Notes: generated by a model not told the origin, from the letters alone. 64,000 nucleotides of DNA from Agreia sp. VKM Ac-1783 (GCF_900177765.1 NZ_FXWI01000002.1:496001-560000); one strand, 5' to 3'; shown: positions 47,632-56,427, counted from the first letter of the stretch. Program-made: numbers and translations.

Positions 47632-48924
47632 GTGAGCACCTCAACACAGTCCCTCGAACTCCGTACTTTTCCGGCAGGCCGCGATGGCGAGACCGCCGAC
47701 GGGCCCACCGCCGGTTGGCTCGAGGCGGATTTCCTCGGTTTTCTGGGTCGCCGGCCGACGCAGGCACATGCCGCCGCCCTGGCGGGATACCTCGTCGAAG
47801 ACGGTCAGCAGCTCACGGGCGTGTACGACACCGGGTCGCCCGAGCACTCGTTGCGCTCCGATATTCCTGTGGCCACCTTCGCTTCGTTCGAGAAGCCCCT
47901 CACGGTGAGCCCCGGAGTCCAGATTCCCGCCCACCTCATCTCGTCGGTGACCGTTCGCGCGACACATCGGCGGCGTGGGATCCTGCGGCGCATGATGACC
48001 GACGATCTCAGTCGCGCGGCTGGGGCGGGGTTCGCGGTGGCTGCGCTCACCGCGTCAGAGGCATCGATCTACCGACGCTTCGGATTTGGTGCGGCGACGT
48101 GGATCCACGAACTTACCGTCGAGACCGACGCGCGTTTCGCACTTGCGAAGACACCCTCCGGCCAGTGCAGCGTTGTCGATCCTCGCGATATCCCCGCGAT
48201 CGCCACGGCGGTGTTCGACGCCTTCCACGACGCGCAGCCGGGTTCGATCGGCCGGCACGCCGCGTACCCCGATCGCATCTCCGGAAGGCTGAACGACGAG
48301 GGCGAAGAAGACAGTGCTCGTCGGGCCGCCGTGCACTACAGCGAGGCCGGCGATGTCGACGGCTACGTCACCTACCGCTTCACCGGATGGGAGTCGAAGC
48401 CTCCGGCGATCGAGGTCAACGACCTCGTCGCCGCCTCCCCCGATGCCTATCTGTCCCTCTGGCACTACCTCGCATCGATCGACCTGACCACGCGCGTCAC
48501 CTTCTCGTCTGGCATGCCCGACGACGCGCTGCGGTGGGCTCTGGTCGACCCGCGCGTGGTGACTGTCAGCACCGTGGAGGACCGAATCTGGCTTCGCATC
48601 CTCGACCCGATTGCGGCGTTCAGCACTCGAGGTTACGTCGAAGACGGCACGGTCTCGTTCCGAGTGACAGACTCGCTCGGGTTCGCCGAGGGCTCGTTCA
48701 GACTGTCGGTAGAAGCGGGCGTGGGGCGCCTCGAGCGGCTCGGCTCGGCTTCGGTCGACATCGAGATGGATGCGTGGGTGCTCGGCGCCCTGTACCTCGG
48801 CGGCGCGGATGCCCGCGTAGCTGCAGCAGCGGGCGCCCTGCGAGAGGTCGTTCCCGGCTCCGCGACGATGCTGCAGCGTCTACTCGCCCCGGCGATGCCG
48901 GTCTACTGCAACACGGCGTTCTAG
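47632..48924 (+). CDS. Eis-like GNAT N-acetyltransferase
   Basis: A 430-residue protein with the Eis layout: a GNAT domain (about 15-150) containing the acetyl-CoA loop VRATHRRRGILRRMM, a second degenerate GNAT fold, and a C-terminal SCP2-like domain. The Tyr of SEASIYRRFGFG corresponds to the general acid of mycobacterial Eis, and the protein ends exactly in Phe, as Eis does, where the terminal carboxylate acts as base. Mycobacterial Eis acetylates aminoglycosides and proteins, but homologues differ in substrate, so resistance is not implied. GTG at 47632 is chosen from the promoter position. Confidence 0.85.
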   Translation: MSTSTQSLELRTFPAGRDGETADGPTAGWLEADFLGFLGRRPTQAHAAALAGYLVEDGQQLTGVYDTGSPEHSLRSDIPVATFASFEKPLTVSPGVQIPAHLISSVTVRATHRRRGILRRMMTDDLSRAAGAGFAVAALTASEASIYRRFGFGAATWIHELTVETDARFALAKTPSGQCSVVDPRDIPAIATAVFDAFHDAQPGSIGRHAAYPDRISGRLNDEGEEDSARRAAVHYSEAGDVDGYVTYRFTGWESKPPAIEVNDLVAASPDAYLSLWHYLASIDLTTRVTFSSGMPDDALRWALVDPRVVTVSTVEDRIWLRILDPIAAFSTRGYVEDGTVSFRVTDSLGFAEGSFRLSVEAGVGRLERLGSASVDIEMDAWVLGALYLGGADARVAAAAGALREVVPGSATMLQRLLAPAMPVYCNTAF

Positions 48925-48967
48925 ACGAGGGCCGGCCTTCGAGAACCGGAACGCCGTCGGACTCGGA

Positions 48968-49378
48968 CTATCGAGCGAGTGTCTCGCGGCTGGAGCCGAG
49001 CCGTTCTGCCAGGTCTGCACGAAGATCGTCGATTCGAGCGGCCTCGCCACCGAGCCAGACGCAGAGTTCGGCCCCATCGGCGACGACATCGCCGGTGGTC
49101 ATCTCACTCACCCACGCTCGGACCGCACGACCGAGTACCTGCCCAGGAGCACCGGCACGCACATCGCGCGCCAGCCAACTCACGGTGATGCGCTCGGGAG
49201 TCTCGAGCGCAATGATGTCGAGTGCCGTCTCGACCTCGATGAAGATCTGCCCGCGAGCCGTATCAGGAAGAGTCTCTATCAGCCCCTGGATGACGGGAAT
49301 GATCGACGAATCGCCTGCCAGCAGTACGCGCCCGGCGGTCGTGGGCATGGCTCCCGCCTCGGTCATCAGAACTCTCAT
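48968..49378 (-). CDS. Stand-alone SIP (siderophore-interacting protein) NAD(P)-binding domain
   Basis: A 136-residue protein equal to the C-terminal half of siderophore-interacting flavin reductases: it begins near LLAGDSSIIPVIQGLIETLP and carries EVETALDI, the SWLARD strand and WLGGEAARIDDLRADL, which correspond to the family NAD(P)H domain. The N-terminal FAD-binding half is absent, not just unseen: the gene has its own promoter. It may work with a separate flavin protein in iron release. The ATG at 49378 is set by a -10 element 7 bases upstream that is buried in an iron box. Confidence 0.8.
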   Translation of the reverse strand: MRVLMTEAGAMPTTAGRVLLAGDSSIIPVIQGLIETLPDTARGQIFIEVETALDIIALETPERITVSWLARDVRAGAPGQVLGRAVRAWVSEMTTGDVVADGAELCVWLGGEAARIDDLRADLAERLGSSRETLAR

Positions 49379-49383
49379 CGGAC

Positions 49384-49402
49384 TTAGTATAGGCATACCT
49401 AA
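49384..49402 (-). promoter_or_regulatory. DtxR/IdeR-type iron box over the SIP promoter
   Basis: The 19-bp near-palindrome TTAGGTATGCCTATACTAA (minus strand) matches 15 of 19 positions of the known DtxR/IdeR consensus. It contains the TATACT -10 element (49391-49386), which stands 7 bases before the ATG. Iron-loaded repressor bound here would shut off the gene, so it should be induced by iron shortage. Confidence 0.75.
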
Positions 49403-49420
49403 CCTGCGAAGAGAATCTGT

Positions 49421-50878
49421 TCACTCCCAGGTCGGCGGATGCCGCACATCCCACCGCAACCGGCGTTCCATCTGACGCGCCAGCGCGAGCAGAATGCCCT
49501 CTCCCCCTGGCCGACCGATGAGCTGCACGCCGATCGGGAGACCGCCCGAACTCATGCCGACCGGCAGCGAGACCGCCGGAAGCCCGGAGGCGTTGACGTA
49601 CGACGTGAACGGCGAATACTCCACCTGCTGAGCGAAGTTGCTTTCGGGATCGACGGCGTCGTACCACCCGATGGGTCGCGGAAGCAGGGCGAGAGTCGGA
49701 GTGAGGATCGCATCGAATCCGGAGAAGTCGCCGATGACTCGGCGCTCGAAGCGGGACAGCTCGGCCAGTGCCTCCGCGAGCTGCACGGCCGACAGTTCCC
49801 GGCCGCGTCGTCGAAGCCAGCGGGTGAGCGGCTCGACGTCACCATCGGCATCCGCATCGCTCGCCCGCACCGTTGCGTCTGAACCAAGCCGAATCTGGGC
49901 AGCACCGGCCTGCCACACGGTTGTGAACGCGGCGCCGTATGCGGGCGCGGGTGCGAGATCGACTTCCTCGATTCCGTGCCCCAGCTCGGATATCAGCGTG
50001 ACGGCATCCTCGAGCACTGCGGTGATCTCGGGGTCGACGACGATCTCGTGGGATGTCGACCACGGAGAGTCGACACAGACGCCGATCTGAAAGCGGCCCT
50101 CTCCCCTGATGGCGTAGCCCAGAAAGTCTCCGTCATCCTCACTCGGAGCACGCAGAGCGAAGTGATCGTCGATCAGCGAGCCGCGGCGCCCGATCATTCC
50201 GTCGAGCAGGAAGGCCGCGTCTGCGATGCTGCGGGCGATCGGTCCGGCCACGGGCAGACCGCCGAGAGCATCGATACCTGACAGGGCCGGCACCCTGCCA
50301 CGAGACGGCTTGATGCCGACGAGACCGCAGGCCGCTGCGGGGATGCGGATCGATCCGCCGCCGTCCGACCCCGGCGCGAACGGGAGCAGCCCGGCCGAGA
50401 CGGCGGCAGCCGCTCCCCCGCTCGACCCTCCCGGACCGAGATCGAGATTCCACGGGTTGCGGGCGGCCGGCGCCAGAGCGGTCTCGCTGTGGCTCGTCAT
50501 ACCGAATTCGGGCGTCGCCGTCTTGCCGAGGCTGACGCCTCCCGCTTCGTCGAGGACTCGGGGCAGCTCGTCGCTCGTCTCGGGCACGTAGTCGGCAAAA
50601 GCGCGCGAACCGAATGTCGTGCGCACCCCCTCCCTCCTCCACAGGTCCTTGTCGGCGAACGGCATCCCCCAGAGGCGCGTGGACCGCGGAATGTGCGACT
50701 CGACGTGTCGGGCCCGTTCGAGTGCGCGCTCGGCCGTCACGGTAAAGAACGCGCCGAGCTCGCCATTGCGTGCCTCTATGCGGTCGAGGTAGTGCTGGGT
50801 CAGCTCGACGACGCCGAGCTCTCCTCGCTGCAGGAGGCGGTACTGGTCGAGGGCCGAGAACTCGTGCGGGGCGGTCAT
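49421..50878 (-). CDS. Amidase signature family hydrolase
   Basis: A 485-residue amidase with the complete Ser-cisSer-Lys triad: K77 in FADKDLW, cis-Ser S152 in GPGGSSGGAA and nucleophile S176 in GGGSIRIP. Length is right for GatA-like and nylonase-like amidases. It has no gatB or gatC beside it, and the C-terminal region (PRPIGWYDAVDPESNF, ASGLPAVSLPVG) looks like general amidases, so a GatA role in tRNA amidation is unlikely. It is read from the left-facing half of the palindromic promoter at 50885 and starts 6 bases from its -10 element. Confidence 0.87.
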   Translation of the reverse strand: MTAPHEFSALDQYRLLQRGELGVVELTQHYLDRIEARNGELGAFFTVTAERALERARHVESHIPRSTRLWGMPFADKDLWRREGVRTTFGSRAFADYVPETSDELPRVLDEAGGVSLGKTATPEFGMTSHSETALAPAARNPWNLDLGPGGSSGGAAAAVSAGLLPFAPGSDGGGSIRIPAAACGLVGIKPSRGRVPALSGIDALGGLPVAGPIARSIADAAFLLDGMIGRRGSLIDDHFALRAPSEDDGDFLGYAIRGEGRFQIGVCVDSPWSTSHEIVVDPEITAVLEDAVTLISELGHGIEEVDLAPAPAYGAAFTTVWQAGAAQIRLGSDATVRASDADADGDVEPLTRWLRRRGRELSAVQLAEALAELSRFERRVIGDFSGFDAILTPTLALLPRPIGWYDAVDPESNFAQQVEYSPFTSYVNASGLPAVSLPVGMSSGGLPIGVQLIGRPGGEGILLALARQMERRLRWDVRHPPTWE

Positions 50879-50884
50879 GAATCG

Positions 50885-50900
50885 AGCCTAGTTCTAGGCT
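50885..50900. promoter_or_regulatory. Palindromic bidirectional leaderless promoter
   Basis: AGCCTAG-TT-CTAGGCT is a perfect inverted repeat of 7 bp with a 2-base centre. It supplies a TAGGCT -10 element on each strand: 50895-50900 is 7 bases before the rightward GTG at 50908, and 50890-50885 is 6 bases before the leftward ATG at 50878. Both genes therefore appear to be transcribed from one symmetric element, leaderless in both directions. Confidence 0.6.
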
Positions 50901-50907
50901 GGAGACC

Positions 50908-51432
50908 GTGACCTCGACAAGCACCGGAACGCTTCCCGCCGACAACCGCCCTCAACCGCCCGACCGGGGCGACGAACGCGAGCTCCTCGAGGGCTTTCTC
51001 GACCTGCAGCGCGCGACCGTCGTCTACAAGGCGACAGGACTGAGCGATGAGGACGCAGCGCGCCGCCTCCTGCCCTCGCTCACCACGGTGGCGGGGCTCA
51101 TTCGGCACCTCGCCGATGTCGAACGCTCGTGGTTCCGCGAGGTGATGGACGGGGAGTCGAATCTCTCGTACCGATGGTCCGACGAAGATCCGGACGGCGA
51201 GTTCAGGATCACCGACGGGGACACCCTCGCAGACATCGTCGCCGACTACGTATCCGCCGTCGCCGAGTCACGCGCAGTGCAGCTGAGGCACTCGCTCGAC
51301 GAGGTCTGTCGCGGCCGAGATGGGCGATTCACCCTGCGGTGGATCACGGTGCATCTCATCGAGGAGACGGCACGCCATATCGGCCACATCGACATCCTGC
51401 GCGAGATGCTCGACGGCGCCACCGGCGAGTAG
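50908..51432 (+). CDS. DinB family (DUF664) protein
   Basis: A 174-residue four-helix DinB-fold protein. The metal-binding His residues typical of the family appear in LIRHLADVERSWF (His about 69), in a central region, and in HLIEETARHIGHIDILRE near the C-terminus (His about 151, 157 and 160). Relatives include thiol-dependent transferases such as mycothiol-dependent enzymes, so a thiol-dependent reaction is possible. GTG start 7 bases after TAGGCT. It ends 5 bases from the convergent GNAT gene. Confidence 0.85.
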   Translation: MTSTSTGTLPADNRPQPPDRGDERELLEGFLDLQRATVVYKATGLSDEDAARRLLPSLTTVAGLIRHLADVERSWFREVMDGESNLSYRWSDEDPDGEFRITDGDTLADIVADYVSAVAESRAVQLRHSLDEVCRGRDGRFTLRWITVHLIEETARHIGHIDILREMLDGATGE

Positions 51433-51437
51433 GCGGG

Positions 51438-52016
51438 CTACTTCAGCGACTTCTGCAGCATGACGGTTCCGAGCCAGCGATTGAACTTGAACCCGACCCG
51501 TCCGAGACGACCGACCTCCTTGAATCCGAAGCCCTCGTGCATCTTGAGCGATGCCTCTGCGCCCTGGTCGGCGATCACGGCGAGCACCTCTTTGATGCCC
51601 GCAGCCTTCGCCCGAGTCAGAAGCTCGCCCATCAGCGCCTTGCCGAGGCCTTTGCCCGTGGCGGCCGGCCCGAGGTAGATCGAGTTCTCGACGGTACGTC
51701 GATAGGCCGCCTTCTCTTTCCACGGGGCGACATAGGCGAAGCCGAGAACGTTCCCGCTCGGCGACACCGCCACGAGAAAGGGAAATCCGAGCTTCGCGAC
51801 CCAGGCGAACTTAGAGCGCCACGCCTTCAGCGACATCGGGTCCTCGTCGAAGGTGACGGTGCTGTTCGCCACGTAGTGGTTGTAGATCTCGCGAATATCG
51901 GGGAGGTCGCGCGTCGTCGCGTCACGAATCACGTATTCGAACTTCGGCGGCGGCGGCGACTTCGGACGCAGAGCGGGCGGCAGTCTGCGGCGGGGCTGGT
52001 ACTCCTCTTCAAGCAT
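51438..52016 (-). CDS. GNAT N-acetyltransferase, phosphinothricin acetyltransferase-like
   Basis: A 192-residue GNAT enzyme. IRDATTRDLPDIREIYNHYVANSTVTFDE is the typical PAT-like N-terminus, and the acetyl-CoA pocket LGPAATGKGLGKALM (about 125-139) is intact, ending with the GFGFKEVGRLGRVGFKF signature. Relatives acetylate methionine sulfone/sulfoximine or similar amino-acid analogues. The first 25 residues are a Pro/Arg-rich extra tail. Nine bases separate it from the ung gene upstream, so it belongs to the leftward run PRTase, S51, ung, GNAT. Confidence 0.82.
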   Translation of the reverse strand: MLEEEYQPRRRLPPALRPKSPPPPKFEYVIRDATTRDLPDIREIYNHYVANSTVTFDEDPMSLKAWRSKFAWVAKLGFPFLVAVSPSGNVLGFAYVAPWKEKAAYRRTVENSIYLGPAATGKGLGKALMGELLTRAKAAGIKEVLAVIADQGAEASLKMHEGFGFKEVGRLGRVGFKFNRWLGTVMLQKSLK

Positions 52017-52025
52017 TGTGCAAGC

Positions 52026-52727
52026 CTATTCCGCCGTCGACGCAAGCGACCAGTCGACGGGCTGAGCCCCCTGGGCTTCGAGCAGCGCGTTCGCACGGCT
52101 GAAGGGTCGGGATCCGAAGAATCCGCGGCTCGCAGAGAGCGGGCTGGGATGCGCCGACTCGATGATCGGGGTGTCTCCGAGGAGCGGCGTGAGCGACGCG
52201 GCGTCTCGGCCCCACAGGATCGAGACCAGCGGTGCCTCGCGAGCCACGAGAGTGCGCACGGCGAGGTCGGTCACGCGCTCCCAGCCTTTCTTGCGATGCG
52301 AGCCGGCCTCCCCGGCGCGAACCGTGAGCACCCTGTTGAGCAGCATGACGCCGGAACGGGACCACGAGCTCAGATCTCCGTGGGGTGGAGGTTCCACTCC
52401 GACGTCGTCACGCAGCTCGCGATAGATGTTCTGGAGGCTCCGCGGCAGCGGGCGCACGTGCGCATCGGTCGCGAACGAGAGGCCGATCGGATGCCCCGGC
52501 GTGGGATAAGGATCCTGCCCCACGATGAGTACCCGCACCTCCGACAGAGGTCGCCGGAAAGCCCGGAACACGTTTCGGCCGCTCGGCTGATATCCGCGCC
52601 CCGCAGCGACCTCGGCGCGCAAGAACTCCCCCAGCGCGACGATGGTCTCCTCCTCTGGAGCCAGCGCTTCCGCCCATGCCGGGTCGATCAGGCCCTCGGA
52701 CACGAGTGTGGGCAGCGATCCCGTCAT
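52026..52727 (-). CDS. ung: Uracil-DNA glycosylase, family 1
   Basis: Removes uracil from DNA. 233 residues with the water-activating Asp D72 in [11 protein letters not shown], the minor-groove Leu loop [18 protein letters not shown] and the LLNRVLTVR core. Complete length for the Ung family. The start lies 3 bases after the S51 peptidase stop, so the two are cotranscribed. Confidence 0.96.
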   Translation of the reverse strand: MTGSLPTLVSEGLIDPAWAEALAPEEETIVALGEFLRAEVAAGRGYQPSGRNVFRAFRRPLSEVRVLIVGQDPYPTPGHPIGLSFATDAHVRPLPRSLQNIYRELRDDVGVEPPPHGDLSSWSRSGVMLLNRVLTVRAGEAGSHRKKGWERVTDLAVRTLVAREAPLVSILWGRDAASLTPLLGDTPIIESAHPSPLSASRGFFGSRPFSRANALLEAQGAQPVDWSLASTAE

Positions 52728-52730
52728 CGC

Positions 52731-53456
52731 TCAGCCGACACCGATGGTCGAGACACGCACGGAGCCGCTGTCACGCGACACAGACCAGACGCTGCCCGAT
52801 CCGATGACCCGCAGCGAACCGTCGCCGACGATCAACGTCGTATGTTCGTCGATAGCCAGACCGCCGTCGACGACCGCTGCCTCCGTCGCAGCGATGAGGC
52901 GCGCCACCGTGCCCCACTGCGCCGCATGGACGTCGATCGCGGTATCGATGAGGCCGATTCCCGCGGCGACGGTCACCTGCTCGATCTCCTGTGAGGCATC
53001 GACGGGGCAGACCTGCACGTCGCCGATCTTCCACCCGCCGATCAGGGCTCCATCGCTGACGACAGCGGCGCCGGCCGATATCCCGAAGTAGGGAACGCCC
53101 GACTCCACCAGTGCCCGGATCGTGGCGAACGACGACTGCAGGCTCTCGCGGTAGGCCGGCACGAGCCCGCCCCACACGACCAACCCGTCGATGTCGACGA
53201 GGAGAGAGTCGTCGATCGATGCGCCCTCCGGGGCGAGTACGGCGATCGGCTCGATCTTGCCGAGACTTCCGAACACGGCAGACAGCTCCACGAACTTCTC
53301 CGGACCGTCGCCGTCGCGCACGAGCACGATGGCGATGCGCGGGCCGTCGAGACGACCCGCATCGGTGGCCCGCCCCGTCGCCTCGTCGAGGAAGGGACGA
53401 AAGACGGCACCGTCGGCATCGAAGGGCCAGCCGCCGCCGCAGAGGTGGATGGACAT
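52731..53456 (-). CDS. Peptidase S51-like (PepE/cyanophycinase fold) protein
   Basis: A 241-residue serine hydrolase of the class I glutamine-amidotransferase-like S51 family. The nucleophile S127 sits in YFGISAGAAV, and the N-terminal MSIHLCGGGW is the usual first strand. PepE cleaves Asp-X dipeptides and cyanophycinase cleaves Asp-Arg polymer; the sequence does not show which. Its ATG overlaps the phosphoribosyltransferase stop by one base. Confidence 0.82.
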   Translation of the reverse strand: MSIHLCGGGWPFDADGAVFRPFLDEATGRATDAGRLDGPRIAIVLVRDGDGPEKFVELSAVFGSLGKIEPIAVLAPEGASIDDSLLVDIDGLVVWGGLVPAYRESLQSSFATIRALVESGVPYFGISAGAAVVSDGALIGGWKIGDVQVCPVDASQEIEQVTVAAGIGLIDTAIDVHAAQWGTVARLIAATEAAVVDGGLAIDEHTTLIVGDGSLRVIGSGSVWSVSRDSGSVRVSTIGVG

Positions 53457-53974
53457 CAGACGCTGACGGGAGGATGCGCCGACCAGGGAAAGACGATCCA
53501 TCGGTCGGTCTTGCGCCAGAAGAAGTCGGGTTCGATCACGGAACGAGGCTTCGAGTACAGCGTCGCCGTCTTGACGATGACTCCGACGTTCTCGAGAAGT
53601 CCGACGACCATGGCGAGCGTGCGGCCGGAGTCGGCCACGTCGTCGACCAGAAGGATGTTCTTGCCGATGAGGGCTGTGTTGTCGAGCATCGGCGGCAGCA
53701 GAATGGGCTCGGCGAGAGTGGTCTCGACATCGGAGTAGAACTCCACGTTGAGGCTGCCGCAGCTCTTGGTTCCGAGGGCGTAGGCGAGCGCGCCGGCCGG
53801 GAGGAGACCACCGCGGGCGATCGCGATCACGAAGTCGGGTACGAAGCCGCTTCCGAGGACGTCTCTCGCGAGGTCGCGAGAGGCATCACCGAATTCGAGC
53901 CAACCGAGCACCTCCCTCTCGGGTTCGGCCACGGGGGCCACGTCTGCAGTTGTCGTCTCGTCACTTCGAACCAT
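53456..53974 (-). CDS. Type I phosphoribosyltransferase (Gpt/hypoxanthine-type)
   Basis: A 172-residue PRTase: the PRPP loop LLVDDVADSGRTL has D111/D112, and the PPi loop ARGGLLPAGALAYALG (53-68) is present. The flexible hood and C-terminal WRKTDRWIVFPW segment match the xanthine/guanine phosphoribosyltransferase branch. It probably salvages purines. First of the leftward run with S51, ung and GNAT. ATG at 53974 with a leaderless -10 element. Confidence 0.85.
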   Translation of the reverse strand: MVRSDETTTADVAPVAEPEREVLGWLEFGDASRDLARDVLGSGFVPDFVIAIARGGLLPAGALAYALGTKSCGSLNVEFYSDVETTLAEPILLPPMLDNTALIGKNILLVDDVADSGRTLAMVVGLLENVGVIVKTATLYSKPRSVIEPDFFWRKTDRWIVFPWSAHPPVSV

Positions 53975-54027
53975 GCCTCATACGGTACCGGTTTTCTCAC
54001 CTGGCACAGCGCGAGTAACATCCGCTC
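53975..54027. promoter_or_regulatory. Two divergent leaderless promoters (PRTase and MFS genes)
   Basis: The 53 bases between the two start codons carry TACCGT on the minus strand (53987-53982), 7 bases before the leftward ATG, and TAACAT on the plus strand (54016-54021), 6 bases before the rightward ATG. Neither gene has a ribosome site, so both mRNAs are probably leaderless. Confidence 0.5.
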
Positions 54028-55512
54028 ATGACGACCGAACCTGGCAGGCCGAGACGTGGCCAGACGCGATCTCTCGGCACGACGTCGATGGGCGTCACGG
54101 CGAGCCTGATCGGCTATCTCTTCCTCGTCGAGATCACCAGCGGCATCCTTCAGGGGTACTACATCCCTCTCATACCCGACCTCGTGAAGCATCTGAACAT
54201 CGTCGATGCCGACTTCAACTGGTTCGAGGCCGGTCAACTCCTGGTCGCGGCCCTCGTCGTGCCGATCATCGCGAAGCTCGGCGACATGTGGGGCCACAAG
54301 CGGATGCTGCTTCTCACGACCGTTCTAACGGCTGCGGCGAGCTGGTGGCTCGTCTTCGCAGGCGACTTCGTGTCGTTTCTGATCGCGTGGGCACTGCAAG
54401 GGTTCTACGTGGTGTGGCTACCTCTCGAGGTCGCGCTGATCTTCGAGCGGGGGCGCCGCACCGGCCGCGCCGCATCGCAGACCCGACGTGCGGCGGGCCT
54501 GCTCGTCGTCGCCCTCGAGGCGGGCGCGATCCTCGGCGCCTTGGCAGGTGGCAGAGTGTTCGCCGCGTTCGGCGACGCCGTCGCTCCGACCCTGATGATT
54601 CCGGCGATCGCCGTCACCCTCGTCTTCTTCGTGGTTCTGCTCGGCGTTCCGGAATCATCACCCCAACCGGGTCGTTCCCTCGACCTCGCCGGCTTCGCGA
54701 TCCTCACCGTGGGCCTGCTGCTCATCACCTCAGGGCTGACCTTCTTGAGGATAAACGGCCCCGAGACCTGGTGGGTCTGGGCACTCATCGTCATCGGAGC
54801 CCTCGTCTTCGTGCCGTTCGTGCGCTACGAGCGGCGACAGTCCGACCCGGCCATCGACATGAGAGTTCTCGCCCAGCCCACCATGTGGCCGGTGCAGCTC
54901 ACCGCCGCACTCATCGGGATAAGCCTCCTGGGAGCACAGGCGCCGCTCAGCACATTCGCCGGAACGGATCCCCTCAACGGGTACGGCCTGGGCCTGGCCG
55001 CGAGCGACATCTCCAACCTCATCGGGGCGTATCTCGTGTCGATGATCATCGGAGCGATCCTCTTTCCGATCATCTCGACCTGGGCCACGCCTCGAGTCGC
55101 CCTCATCGGTGGCGCATTACTGGTGGCGGTCGGCTACCTCCTGTTCCTTCCCTTCCACGACACTGCGACACAGGTGGTCGCCAATATGGTCTTGGCCGGG
55201 CTCGGGTCGGGTGCGCTGGTCGGCGCGCTCCCCAGCGCCGCTGCCGCCGCGGCGCCTCGTGGCCAGACCGGCGTCGCGGCCGCGCTGACGAACACCACGA
55301 AGACGATCGGCGGCTCGTTCGCCTCGGCGATCTTCGGAGTGGTGCTCTTCGCCGGGGCCTCCACCGTCACATCCACCGCCTCGAGCCTTCTCGGCTACAT
55401 GCAGGTGTGGATCATCTGCGGCCTCGGCGCACTGGCCGCGACCGTTCTGCTCTTCTTCGTGCCCCGTCTTGCGTTCGCAGACCCGGTCGTTCCGGTCGAC
55501 GCGAAGGACTAG
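54028..55512 (+). CDS. MFS drug-efflux-type transporter
   Basis: A 494-residue transporter with about 14 membrane helices, the DHA2-like arrangement. The conserved motif A appears as LGDMWGHKRMLL between helices 2 and 3, and helix 5 carries the antiporter-like AGLLVVALEAGAILGALAGG. The substrate is unknown. No regulator gene is adjacent apart from the shared intergenic promoter region. It converges on an SDR gene with 6 bases between stops. Confidence 0.88.
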   Translation: MTTEPGRPRRGQTRSLGTTSMGVTASLIGYLFLVEITSGILQGYYIPLIPDLVKHLNIVDADFNWFEAGQLLVAALVVPIIAKLGDMWGHKRMLLLTTVLTAAASWWLVFAGDFVSFLIAWALQGFYVVWLPLEVALIFERGRRTGRAASQTRRAAGLLVVALEAGAILGALAGGRVFAAFGDAVAPTLMIPAIAVTLVFFVVLLGVPESSPQPGRSLDLAGFAILTVGLLLITSGLTFLRINGPETWWVWALIVIGALVFVPFVRYERRQSDPAIDMRVLAQPTMWPVQLTAALIGISLLGAQAPLSTFAGTDPLNGYGLGLAASDISNLIGAYLVSMIIGAILFPIISTWATPRVALIGGALLVAVGYLLFLPFHDTATQVVANMVLAGLGSGALVGALPSAAAAAAPRGQTGVAAALTNTTKTIGGSFASAIFGVVLFAGASTVTSTASSLLGYMQVWIICGLGALAATVLLFFVPRLAFADPVVPVDAKD

Positions 55513-55518
55513 CTCGGA

Positions 55519-56307
55519 TCAGACCCGGTGATCGTCGGGTCGTACACGCAGGGCTCCCCGATGCACCTTGTGCGGTGCCGACTGCGCCACCGGCTTGATG
55601 ACGACGAGGTCGAGCGACACGTGCGGAGGCTGCTCGATCATCGACACGATCACTCGCGCGACGTCGTCGGCGACCAGCGGATCAGGCACATTCGCGTAGA
55701 CGCTCTCCGCGCGTTCCTTGTCGCCTCCAAAACGGTTCAGCGAGAATTCCTCGGTGTACACCATGCCGGGGGCGATCTCGAGCACACGGATCGGTTCGCC
55801 GCTCACCTCGAGCCTCAGCACGTCGAGCATGGCGTGCGCGGCGAATTTGGCCGCGTTGTAGCCGCCCCCGCCCTCGTAAGCCGTGTGGCCCGCGATCGAG
55901 GTGACCGTGACGATGTCGGCGACGCCGCCGTCTCCGATCGAGTCGCGAAGAAGAGGCAGAAGTGCCGTGATCACTCTCTTGACGGCGAGTACGTTGACCT
56001 CGTACATCCAGGCCCAGTCGTCGACCTCACCGTTCTCGATCGAGTCGAGACCGCGTGCACCGCCGGCGTTGTTCACCAGAGTGCTCACACCACCGGTCTC
56101 CGCGAGATACCCCGCGAGCGCATCGACCTCGCTCTGCACCGTCAGATCTGCGACGAAGTACTCGGCACCGGTGCGCTCCGCGAGCGCTTCGAGCCGGTCC
56201 CGGCGTCGCGCTACTCCCACGACATCCCAACCGGCGGCACGGAGCGCGACGACCGTGGCCTCTCCGATCCCCGAGCTTGCTCCGGTGACGACCGCACGAC
56301 GACTCAT
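55519..56307 (-). CDS. Short-chain dehydrogenase/reductase (YdfG-like)
   Basis: A 262-residue SDR with cofactor motif TGASSGIGEA (8-17), the ARRRDR segment that favours NADPH, NNAGG, catalytic Ser in VTSIAGHTAYEGGG and Tyr-Lys in YNAAK. The C-terminal KPVAQSAPHKVHRG tail resembles serine/3-hydroxy-acid dehydrogenases such as YdfG. An AGAGG stands 8 bases before the ATG at 56307. Divergent from the acyltransferase gene at 56441. Confidence 0.86.
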   Translation of the reverse strand: MSRRAVVTGASSGIGEATVVALRAAGWDVVGVARRRDRLEALAERTGAEYFVADLTVQSEVDALAGYLAETGGVSTLVNNAGGARGLDSIENGEVDDWAWMYEVNVLAVKRVITALLPLLRDSIGDGGVADIVTVTSIAGHTAYEGGGGYNAAKFAAHAMLDVLRLEVSGEPIRVLEIAPGMVYTEEFSLNRFGGDKERAESVYANVPDPLVADDVARVIVSMIEQPPHVSLDLVVIKPVAQSAPHKVHRGALRVRPDDHRV

Positions 56308-56427
56308 TGACCTACCTCTTCCGACAGGGTTAGAACTCCGATTCCACGGTAGTGCGTTCGAGACCGCCGTCCTGACCGCCTGATGCGAGGCGGCTGCCTC
56401 TCCGAAGCCGGGCTGTCGAGCCGAAGC

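Noticed and set aside
49421-50878. GatA subunit of the Asp/Glu-tRNA amidotransferase
   Set aside because: No gatB or gatC neighbours, and the C-terminal region resembles general amidases.
51438-52016. Annotation as phosphinothricin resistance gene
   Set aside because: PAT-like GNAT enzymes in soil bacteria mostly act on methionine derivatives; the sequence does not show phosphinothricin specificity.
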